A stretch of DNA of 14,721 nucleotides from Dehalococcoidales bacterium. GTDB taxonomy: Bacteria > Chloroflexota > Dehalococcoidia > Dehalococcoidales > Fen-1064. Under the pieces are notes generated by a model. The model saw nothing but the letters and a program-made list of their open reading frames with translations, made no database searches and had not been told where the DNA came from. Below are positions 7,895 through 12,994 of the stretch, one piece after another. The stretch is taken from positions 1 through 14,721 of the forward strand of contig JAQTOJ010000018.1 of NCBI GenBank assembly GCA_028713395.1, given 5' to 3'. Every line of letters starts with the position of its first letter. Position 1 is the first letter of the stretch. The position numbers and the translations under genes were made by a program.

Positions 7895-8656
7895 CTAGGC
7901 TTTGGCCTTGGAGATAGGCATGATCTTCATGCCGACGCCCGGTTCCACATCAAAGGTCAGGATATTGCCGGTATTCTGCTGCGCGCCCCTGATTTTGGCG
8001 ACTTCCAGGGTTTTCACCAGTTTATCGCCCACTTTTTCGATCACCAGTTTGAAATGCGCATCGCATACCGACCGGATCCTGATCAGGAAATCATGGTCGA
8101 AGGCATAGGTGTGGGTGACGTTGATGATGGTCCGTCCCTTATCGCACAGGGCTTTGCAACGCTCGAAATAACCCAGCGCTTCTTCACCGCCGGCCTGGGC
8201 GACGATAGGCGTGAGAGAATCCACGATAATCAGGTTGTAATCGCTTTGATATTCCATGCGTTCCAGCATCACCTGGAGGGTATCGCAGGCGGCGGAAACG
8301 CGGATTTTAGATAGTTTCATGGAGTAGATTTTCAGCCACCCCATCAATATCTGGTCCATGACGCTCATACCCAGACTATCCATTTGCGTGATCAGGCTGC
8401 GCACGGAATTTTCCGCCGTAAAGACCAGCACCTTGCTATCGTGGGTCAATGACCCCCACATGATTTGCTGGCAGAGCACGGATTTCCCGGCATCCGATTC
8501 GCCTTCGATTAGAATCAACGATCCCAGCGGTATGCCGCCGCCCAGTTTCTTATCGATTTCCGGGTGACCGGTAGAAAGCACTTTTTTTACACTGGGTTCT
8601 TCAAGGTTTTCTTCTTCCGGGTTCATATTGTCTTTTACGGCTGTCTGTGTGGTCAT
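7895..8656 (-). CDS. arlH: Archaellum KaiC-like ATPase ArlH (FlaH)
   Basis: A RecA/KaiC-fold ATP-binding protein of 253 residues that in archaea sits under ArlI as a ring and regulates motor assembly. In the numbering from the chosen start, the Walker A GESDAGKS lies at 52-59 (K58) and the Walker B NLIIVDSL has Asp near 146. The N-terminus has the family pattern LSTGHPEIDKKLGGGIPLGS. The C-terminal Gln/Asn-rich turn AKIRGAQQNTGNILTFDVEPGVGMKI is typical of ArlH. There is no second KaiC domain. I chose the ATG at 8656 because AAAGG lies nine bases before it; an in-frame ATG at 8665 is almost on top of that site and would add three residues. It lies between arlF and arlI, as in archaeal clusters, which strengthens the assignment over general RadA/KaiC relatives. 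Confidence 0.93.
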   Translation of the reverse strand: MTTQTAVKDNMNPEEENLEEPSVKKVLSTGHPEIDKKLGGGIPLGSLILIEGESDAGKSVLCQQIMWGSLTHDSKVLVFTAENSVRSLITQMDSLGMSVMDQILMGWLKIYSMKLSKIRVSAACDTLQVMLERMEYQSDYNLIIVDSLTPIVAQAGGEEALGYFERCKALCDKGRTIINVTHTYAFDHDFLIRIRSVCDAHFKLVIEKVGDKLVKTLEVAKIRGAQQNTGNILTFDVEPGVGMKIMPISKAKA

Positions 8657-8672
8657 AGCTGCCATCCTTTCC

Positions 8673-9194
8673 CTAGTTGCATTTGAACATGGTTTGCGCC
8701 GTTACCCCGCCCGGGCTGGAAACAGTGATCATGGCGACATCGTTTCGGTGCAGAATAGGGCTTAAATTGATGATAATTTCCATTTTTTCACTCACGTTCA
8801 AGGTGTTTGGTTCAATTACCTCCGGGGTGCCATCGGACATATAGATGCCCTGGACCACCCACTGATTACCCGCGGGGAGTCCGCTCTCGATGCGGCTCAG
8901 ATATCCCACCTGGTCGGCGCCATTGCTCTGCCACTGCACGATAATATCCCACTTGTTAAAATCGTTCAGCGGGATCTTGCCGTCATTGACAACCGTTAAC
9001 TGCACATCCCCGGAATGATAGTTAGCCGGCGGCAGCAGCGAAATCCCGGTACCGTTGATCACCCCGGACTGCTTTTCCCATTGTTTCAACGAGTCAGAAA
9101 CTTTATTGGCGGCATTGAAGGAGGTCATCACGGTGGTGACCGTGCCGATGAGCAAGATAGCGACACAAACCAGGGAGACGATCGCTGTTTCCAT
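8673..9194 (-). CDS. arlF: ArlF-like archaellum stator protein
   Basis: A 173-residue protein with one N-terminal membrane helix (about 4-24) and an outer all-beta domain. In archaea ArlF and ArlG form the stator complex that holds the motor against the envelope. The helix starts ETAIVSLVCVAILLI, which resembles the ETAIILIAFVTVASV of the archaellins, but no charged class III leader precedes it. The beta domain shows LTVVNDGKIPLNDFNKWDIIVQW, a late segment LNVSEKMEIIINLSP and the ending VSSPGGVTAQTMF, the order seen in ArlF immunoglobulin-like domains. The start is uncertain: there is only a weak site (ATAGG) before the ATG at 9194. An in-frame ATG 42 bases upstream begins with the same ATGGAAACA but runs into a TAG at 9200-9198. 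Which of ArlF and ArlG this is rests on motif reading and gene order. Confidence 0.75.
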   Translation of the reverse strand: METAIVSLVCVAILLIGTVTTVMTSFNAANKVSDSLKQWEKQSGVINGTGISLLPPANYHSGDVQLTVVNDGKIPLNDFNKWDIIVQWQSNGADQVGYLSRIESGLPAGNQWVVQGIYMSDGTPEVIEPNTLNVSEKMEIIINLSPILHRNDVAMITVSSPGGVTAQTMFKCN

Positions 9195-9239
9195 TGCCTA
9201 TTTCACATTGTTTCGGGTTACATTAGTTGTTTCCATTTC

Positions 9240-9707
9240 TTACTTCACACTATAGGTCGTTTCATCGTAGATACCGTTCGGGATGACCACTTTAAAGGCA
9301 TAAGTACCGGCGGCCGGGGCAGAGGGTAACGTTAAAGTTATTTTGCAGGTCACGGCCTGCTCCCATTCGGTAAACCCGCCTTCCAGTTGGTATGACCAGC
9401 GGGGGGTCCCGGCGCCGCCGTAGGTGATGCGGCTGTAATTATCGGTCAGACCGTAAAACAGATCGCTGCTGGGAATATCGACGATGCGCTGGGTGCCCAC
9501 ATTTTTGACCCAGATAAAAAACTGGCTGCCGCTTTTGCCGATCTGGAGGATTTCTACTCTGGCTTCGATCCTATCGCTGACTTTGACCACCGCGCTGTTA
9601 ATGGAACTGGTGCTGTTGTTGATAGCGGGGTAAAGTCCGTTGAACACGGCGACGGAAATGACTACTCCTCCGATCAGCAGTAGTATGGTGGCAATAATTT
9701 TGTCTAT
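9240..9707 (-). CDS. arlG: ArlG-like archaellum stator protein, probable AUA start
   Basis: A protein of about 155 residues with an N-terminal membrane helix (IIATILLLIGGVVISVAVF) and a beta-rich outer domain. It shows FIWVKNVGTQRI, SSDLFYGL, WSYQLEGG and the ending FKVVIPNGIYDETTYSV, all characteristic of archaeal ArlG (FlaG). The first standard in-frame start is a GTG at 9647, but starting there deletes the membrane helix, which this family needs. The frame stays open upstream and meets ATA at 9707, exactly 7 bases after a perfect AGGAGG (9720-9715) and 2 bases after the upstream stop codon. A CTG at 9713 is also in frame but sits one base from the Shine-Dalgarno. I therefore annotate ATA as the start. 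A sequencing error (ATG read as ATA) is the main alternative. It is followed after 45 bases by arlF. Confidence 0.8.
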   Translation of the reverse strand: MDKIIATILLLIGGVVISVAVFNGLYPAINNSTSSINSAVVKVSDRIEARVEILQIGKSGSQFFIWVKNVGTQRIVDIPSSDLFYGLTDNYSRITYGGAGTPRWSYQLEGGFTEWEQAVTCKITLTLPSAPAAGTYAFKVVIPNGIYDETTYSVK

Positions 9708-9709
9708 GG

Positions 9710-10453
9710 TCAGACCTCCTGGCAGAAAATCGAAAGCAAGCCAAGCTCATTAGATCTACTGTTCATGCCGACAAGGTCTTCTATCCTTAGCATTAGCGCA
9801 ATATAGTCTTGAGTCGAACTCGTTTTGGCAATATCTTCGGCGGGTATGCGTTTGGCCAACTTGATCAGTATGTTTTTCAGTTCCGGTTTCAAATACCCGG
9901 CCACCTCAATGACATCCAGTATCGCTTCGGTTTTTTCGTGTCCGAGTTTTTTTACGGATTCGTTCACCCATTGCGCCATTTCGGCGATGAGTATCATATT
10001 TATTTTTTTATTTCCGTTGGGCACTGCAGGTATTTTCATATCGGTTTCCGGCTCCAATACACCGTTATTATTATCATCAATATCCCGGGGTTGCGGCTCT
10101 TCGGCAGCCAGGTTGTTTACCCCGGGGTTATTTTCTACTTTAGTTTCTTTTTTCATGGAGGCATCTTTAGAAGATTCTTTGTTTTCCGGCGATTCCTGAG
10201 TATCCACATCAGATCCGGTTTCTCTGGTGTTATCGTTCTTTTTGTTATTCCCGTTACCGTTACCGGCTGAGTTCGTTGATCCCATCATTGAAGCGGCTAC
10301 TACGGAACTGATAGTCGGCGCAGAAACTTCAGGGTTAAAAGGATTTTCACGGTTCAGATAGCTTTCTCTGATATCCAGTAAGACAGCCTGTATTTCGTTC
10401 TTAATGATTTTCACTTCGTCATCCAGGCGTTTTACGGTCTCTGTTACTTCCAT
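9710..10453 (-). CDS. ArlC/D/E-like archaellum switch protein
   Basis: A 247-residue cytosolic protein with three parts. Residues 1-45 form a coiled-coil-like segment ending in NRENPFNPEV, similar to the coiled coil plus Asn-Pro-Phe of ArlC. Residues 60-145 are a low-complexity linker rich in Asn, Ser, Glu and Asp. Residues 150-205 hold INMILIAEMAQWVNESVKKLG followed by ILDVIEVAGYLKPELKNILIKLAK, which matches the ArlD/ArlE domain pattern: a Trp-containing helix, Leu-x-Tyr/Val, Gly-x-Ile/Leu-Ser/Lys-x-Glu-Leu, ending in a Leu-x-x-x-Lys helix. In euryarchaea ArlC, D and E form a ring under the motor that receives CheY/CheF switching signals. Here one gene appears to supply both ends. GGAG stands eight bases before the ATG. 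It is the first motor gene after the archaellins, separated from them by a strong hairpin. Family membership is inferred from motifs. Confidence 0.72.
   Translation of the reverse strand: MEVTETVKRLDDEVKIIKNEIQAVLLDIRESYLNRENPFNPEVSAPTISSVVAASMMGSTNSAGNGNGNNKKNDNTRETGSDVDTQESPENKESSKDASMKKETKVENNPGVNNLAAEEPQPRDIDDNNNGVLEPETDMKIPAVPNGNKKINMILIAEMAQWVNESVKKLGHEKTEAILDVIEVAGYLKPELKNILIKLAKRIPAEDIAKTSSTQDYIALMLRIEDLVGMNSRSNELGLLSIFCQEV
9715..9720 (-). promoter_or_regulatory. Perfect Shine-Dalgarno that decides the arlG start
   Basis: AGGAGG is read on the minus strand within the last codons of the ArlC/D/E-like gene. No ATG, GTG or TTG lies at normal distance; the codon at 7-base spacing is ATA (9707-9705), in frame with arlG. 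Confidence 0.75.
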
Positions 10454-10475
10454 CTTTCTGCTCCGTTTTTTGAAT

Positions 10476-10509
10476 TTCTGGCGCTCCTCTCTACAGAGGA
10501 GCGCCAGAA
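10476..10509 (-). terminator. Perfect 15-bp hairpin between archaellins and motor genes (attenuator or 3'-end stabiliser)
   Basis: Arms at 10476-10490 and 10495-10509 are perfectly complementary (core CTGGCGCTCCTCT), with a 4-base loop. Reading the minus strand, no T run follows, so it is not a classical intrinsic terminator. It lies between the archaellin stop (10543) and the next start (10453). It could reduce read-through or protect the archaellin mRNA 3' end after processing, giving far more archaellin than motor protein. Confidence 0.65.
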
Positions 10510-10542
10510 TATCCGTTTGTTTACTTTGGTGTTATTTTGTTA

Positions 10543-11121
10543 TTAGTTCAGGTTGTTGACGGCGTTGATGACACCGGGCATGGTGCGTTTGATGGTCAAG
10601 GCGGCGCCGGTGGGCGGAACCACCTGCAGGTTGAAGGTGTCATAAGCGGCGATCGCAGCCGTATCCGGGATGGTGACGGTGATGGTGAATTGTTCATCGC
10701 CTTCCAGCATGTCAGCGGAACCGCGTTCGGTGGAACCTTCGGCTAAAGCCATGGTGAAGGTCACGCCTTCGGCATGCACCAGTTCGTCCCAGTAATTGAC
10801 GACAACGGCGGTGGAATCAACTTTTTCGTTGGGGATGGTCAAGCCGACATTGAACTGGACGGAGGTGCATTGCATGACCTCGGGGTCACCAACGCCCTCA
10901 CCCATACCAAGGACGGAGCCGGAGACTTCCATGGTGGCCTGGGCCTGTTGTAAGCCGCCGTAAACGGTTTCTTTGCCTTTCTCAGATGAGAAGATACCGG
11001 CAGAGAGCACGCTGTAAGCGAGGACCGAGGCGACGGTCACGAAGGCGATCAAGATGATGGCGGTCTCAAGACCGGTCATACCTTTCTGTGATTTTAGGGC
11101 ACGGTTGATTTTGTTTAACAT
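10543..11121 (-). CDS. Archaellin, second gene of the tandem pair
   Basis: A 192-residue major filament subunit precursor. The class III signal peptide is MLNKINRALKSQKG with cleavage expected after G14. The mature chain begins MTGLE, with the conserved Glu at position +5, followed by the helix TAIILIAFVTVASVLAYSVL that packs the filament core. The outer beta domain spans about 85-190 and contains the shared NYWD, HAEG and MLEGDEQFTITVTIP segments. Residues 1-72 differ from the upstream archaellin only at position 7 (Arg for Lys). A short variable loop (about 73-87), which here contains a Cys, separates two conserved blocks. GGAGA stands five bases before the ATG, 30 bases after the upstream archaellin. 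It needs a class III signal peptidase (ArlK/PibD-like), which is not in this window. The assignment as archaellin rather than pilin rests on the cluster. Confidence 0.92.
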   Translation of the reverse strand: MLNKINRALKSQKGMTGLETAIILIAFVTVASVLAYSVLSAGIFSSEKGKETVYGGLQQAQATMEVSGSVLGMGEGVGDPEVMQCTSVQFNVGLTIPNEKVDSTAVVVNYWDELVHAEGVTFTMALAEGSTERGSADMLEGDEQFTITVTIPDTAAIAAYDTFNLQVVPPTGAALTIKRTMPGVINAVNNLN

Positions 11122-11140
11122 CTTTTCTCCAAATAATTAA

Positions 11141-11157
11141 TGCTGATTTATTTAGTT
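11141..11157 (-). repeat. Leader element shared by the two tandem archaellins (copy 2)
   Basis: The counterpart of 11733-11747. It overlaps the stop codon of the first archaellin and precedes the GGAGA of the second. Confidence 0.5.
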
Positions 11158-11715
11158 CAGGTTCATGACTTTGTCTAAAACGCCGGGCATGGTGCGTTTG
11201 ATGGTCAAGGCGGCGCCGGTGGGCGGAACCACCTGCAGGTTGAAGGTGTTGTATTCAGCCACGGTCGCGCCATCCGGGATGGTGACAGTGATGGTGAATT
11301 GTTCATCGCCTTCCAGCATGTCAGCGGAACCACGTTCGGTGGAACCATCGGCTAAAGCCATGGTGAAGGTAACACCTTCGGCGTGGATGGCATCGTCCCA
11401 GTAATTGACGACAACGGCGGTGGAATCAACTTTCTCGTTGGGAATGGTCAAGCCGACATTGAACTGCACGGTCTGCAATTCTGCCTGGGCGGGGCTTAAA
11501 CCAAGGACGGAGCCGGAGACTTCCATGGTGGCTTGGGCCTGTTGTAAACCGCCGTAGACGGTTTCTTTGCCTTTCTCAGATGAGAAGATACCGGCAGAGA
11601 GCACGCTGTAAGCGAGGACCGAGGCGACGGTCACGAAGGCGATCAAGATGATGGCGGTCTCAAGACCGGTCATACCTTTCTGTGATTTTAGGGCTTTGTT
11701 GATTTTGTTTAACAT
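11152..11715 (-). CDS. Archaellin, first gene of the tandem pair
   Basis: A 187-residue filament subunit precursor and first gene of the archaellum operon. The leader MLNKINKALKSQKG is cleaved after G14; the mature N-terminus MTGLETAIILIAFVTVASVL carries Glu+5. The outer domain matches its neighbour in the blocks VQFNVGLTIPNEKVDSTAVV, NYWD and LEGDEQFTITVTIPD and in the C-terminal PPTGAALTIKRTMPG. The variable loop (LSPAQAELQT) is shorter than in the second copy. AGGAGA lies six bases before the ATG. The near-identical N-terminal and C-terminal DNA of the pair, with a divergent middle, points to recent duplication or gene conversion. The long leader upstream holds a second, strong Shine-Dalgarno sequence. 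One copy may be the main filament and the other a basal or alternative subunit; the sequence does not say which. Confidence 0.93.
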   Translation of the reverse strand: MLNKINKALKSQKGMTGLETAIILIAFVTVASVLAYSVLSAGIFSSEKGKETVYGGLQQAQATMEVSGSVLGLSPAQAELQTVQFNVGLTIPNEKVDSTAVVVNYWDDAIHAEGVTFTMALADGSTERGSADMLEGDEQFTITVTIPDGATVAEYNTFNLQVVPPTGAALTIKRTMPGVLDKVMNLN

Positions 11716-11732
11716 TTTTTCTCCTATTTTTT

Positions 11733-11747
11733 TGCTGATTTAGTTAA
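11733..11747 (-). repeat. Leader element shared by the two tandem archaellins (copy 1)
   Basis: The plus-strand TGCTGATTTAGTTAA here matches TGCTGATTTATTTAGTT at 11141-11157 in front of the second archaellin. Both lie a short distance before a GGAGA ribosome-binding site, so the 5' leader was probably duplicated with the gene. Confidence 0.55.
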
Positions 11748-11786
11748 TTTCTTTTAGGGCAGTGTATGCGGGGAGACGTATGACTA

Positions 11787-11809
11787 CATATATTTCTCTC
11801 CACCTCCTT
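11787..11809 (-). promoter_or_regulatory. Strong Shine-Dalgarno with AUG-UAG minimal frame in the archaellin leader
   Basis: On the minus strand AAGGAGGTG (11809-11801), nearly the full anti-16S match, is followed 11 bases later by ATG and immediately TAG (11789-11784). No longer frame begins there. It lies about 75-95 bases before the first archaellin start, just after an AT-rich stretch (TTAAATAAT) that could be a -10 region. It may act as a ribosome-bound mRNA stabiliser near the 5' end. Confidence 0.5.
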
Positions 11810-11945
11810 GATTATTTAACAAGTTATTTACAAGCTCTTTGAATATTGGGTATTTCGTATCACCATTCTCACACAGGCTCATAAGGGGTGTAAGGTCTAC
11901 CGGAATCTTTATTAAGGTCAAATGGGACTAAACATTTTGCGTTAT

Positions 11946-12077
11946 CCGGTCAACCGGGAGAACCTTAGGGGTCATTTCGTTGAGTCGTTCTGGTCAAACG
12001 ACCTCCTGCATTACCCGGAGGATATCCGGCGAGGGGGTTTCAAACCTGTCCATATGAAACCGGCGACACGAGCGCCG
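11946..12077 (+). other. Hairpin-rich segment, candidate structured leader RNA
   Basis: Five short inverted repeats occur in 132 bases. CCGG/CCGG lies at 11946-11957. GTCGTT/AACGAC lies at 11984-12002 with a 7-base loop. CCGGA/TCCGG lies at 12015-12029. GGTTTCA/TGAAACC lies at 12036-12061 with a 12-base loop. CGGCG/CGCCG lies at 12061-12077. CCTCC (12002-12006) can pair with GGAGG (12017-12021), which excludes the CCGGA/TCCGG hairpin, so two alternative folds are possible. It precedes the genes at 12189 and 12422. No known riboswitch family was recognised. Confidence 0.35.
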
Positions 12078-12188
12078 CTCTATCAGGCCGAGGTTGTTTA
12101 TAGAATGTTTAGGTTTTCATCGTGGTTTTTTATTTATATCCACATATCCGGGAGATATGATGATGTTAAGTCGCAAGGAGCAAATCAA

Positions 12189-12398
12189 ATGAGTTTACAA
12201 TCCGATGGTCGCCAGTTTGAAACCAATGATGGCGGCAACTCTTACCCGGTAAAGAATGGCGCCGATTACCGCCGCTTGCCGCGTTTGGGTTACGTCAAGC
12301 TGGAATCCGGCGGCCACTGTGCCACCATAGAGGATGATGAATGGGATGTGATGGTGGATGCGGTCTATGCTCCCCAAGAAAGATTTTCCCTCAATTAG
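12189..12398 (+). CDS. Small protein of unknown function upstream of receiver-like gene
   Basis: A 69-residue acidic, soluble protein that I do not recognise. The start at 12189 is chosen because AAGGAG stands eight bases upstream; the same frame is open back to 11922, but that extension lacks a good ribosome-binding site and looks non-coding. It has no membrane helix. Visible features are a Gly/Asn-rich N-terminus, YRRLPRLGYVKLESGG in the middle and an acidic IEDDEWDVMVDAVY near the end, which could form a small beta sheet. The receiver-like gene follows after 23 bases with its own GGAGGT, so the two form an operon. Its position divergent from the archaellins suggests, but does not show, a link with the archaellum. 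Confidence 0.6.
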   Translation: MSLQSDGRQFETNDGGNSYPVKNGADYRRLPRLGYVKLESGGHCATIEDDEWDVMVDAVYAPQERFSLN

Positions 12399-12421
12399 TA
12401 TGTAAAGTCGGAGGTAGATAA

Positions 12422-12805
12422 ATGGATAAACATTCATATCTAATGGTAGTTGACGATAACAATGCCGTGATCAGTTTACTCAACCGGTTCATGGAATTAG
12501 AATCGCGCACCGGCGTGAATAACCGGCAGGCTGGAGATATGCTGGCTTTGCTCACTAAAAGCGCTCCGAACCTGGTGCTGCTGGATATTGCACTGCCGAC
12601 CGGGAAACCGGATAAGTCCGGCCAAGATATGATGCAACCTGTCATCAAAATCTCGGTGAAATGTGAAGTTGCCACTTTGGGGAATGCCCTGGACGCCATT
12701 TCCGCCAATACTGTGAACAATAAATCCGCCGAATACCTGGATGCCATGTCGATGTTTCTCTCCAATGTTAAAGTGGATGCCCCAAAAATGTTCGAATCCA
12801 ATTAA
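12422..12805 (+). CDS. Divergent CheY-like receiver-domain protein
   Basis: A 127-residue stand-alone protein whose first 80 residues follow the receiver pattern. Strand 1 is YLMVVDDN, with the acidic pair D11-D12. Strand 3 is NLVLLDIALP, with a likely phospho-acceptor D55, and PVIKIS places a Ser (S78) at the usual Thr/Ser position. The rest departs from the family: after S78 there is no recognisable Lys-Pro strand 5, and the end (ALDAISANTVNNKSAEYLDAMSMFLSNV) looks like two helices instead. The loop after strand 3 (TGKPDKSGQDMM) is longer than the usual MDG turn. GGAGGT stands six bases before the ATG, and a strong terminator follows. It could be a CheY-like signal protein for the archaellum switch, or a receiver that no longer switches normally. 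There is no DNA-binding domain. Confidence 0.75.
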   Translation: MDKHSYLMVVDDNNAVISLLNRFMELESRTGVNNRQAGDMLALLTKSAPNLVLLDIALPTGKPDKSGQDMMQPVIKISVKCEVATLGNALDAISANTVNNKSAEYLDAMSMFLSNVKVDAPKMFESN

Positions 12806-12833
12806 TTTTGTTTGCTGATTTTGTTTCTATACA

Positions 12834-12869
12834 GAGAGCCGGCGGGGTTTAGGGCCCCCGCCGGCTCTC
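12834..12869 (+). terminator. Strong hairpin terminator after the receiver-like gene
   Basis: A perfect 14-bp GC-rich stem (12834-12847 with 12856-12869, core GCCGGCGGGG) with an 8-base loop. The T run is poor (CCCGTTTAT), so termination may rely on stem strength. It separates the receiver operon from the promoter at 12906. Confidence 0.75.
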
Positions 12870-12905
12870 CCCGTTTATACAGGAAATAGCTGCTGTAATT
12901 ATGTC

Positions 12906-12934
12906 TTGACAAACGCGCCTGGCTGTTCTAGATT
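12906..12934 (+). promoter_or_regulatory. Housekeeping-type promoter for the zinc-ribbon gene
   Basis: TTGACA at 12906-12911, then 17 bases, then TAGATT at 12929-12934, matching the bacterial sigma-70 layout. It lies about 60 bases before the TTG start at 12995, directly after the preceding terminator. It supports a bacterial host. Confidence 0.65.
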
Positions 12935-12994
12935 AAATTATCCTGGAAATAGATAAGGAAGACAGGATAGTACGCCGTAAAGCAGGAACATTAT

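Larger units (their letters stand above)
11716..12188. other. Divergent regulatory region between archaellin operon and 69-residue gene
   Basis: No coding sequence is convincing here. The left part (11716-11830) is the archaellin leader. The middle (11815-11860) is AT-rich and probably holds promoters for both directions, though no clear consensus pair is seen. The right part (11941-12090) is dense in short inverted repeats, listed separately. An open frame from 11922 runs in frame into the gene at 12189, but its peptide looks like noise and has only AAGG upstream, so it is probably leader RNA. Confidence 0.55.

Noticed and set aside
9240..9647. arlG starting at the GTG at 9647
   Set aside because: This start removes the membrane helix, and the nearest Shine-Dalgarno-like GGAGGAG is 17 bases away.
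11922..12188. N-terminal extension of the 69-residue protein from the ATG at 11922
   Set aside because: Only AAGG precedes it, the peptide shows no domain-like pattern, and the segment is full of inverted repeats. AAGGAG before 12189 gives a better start. It cannot be fully excluded.
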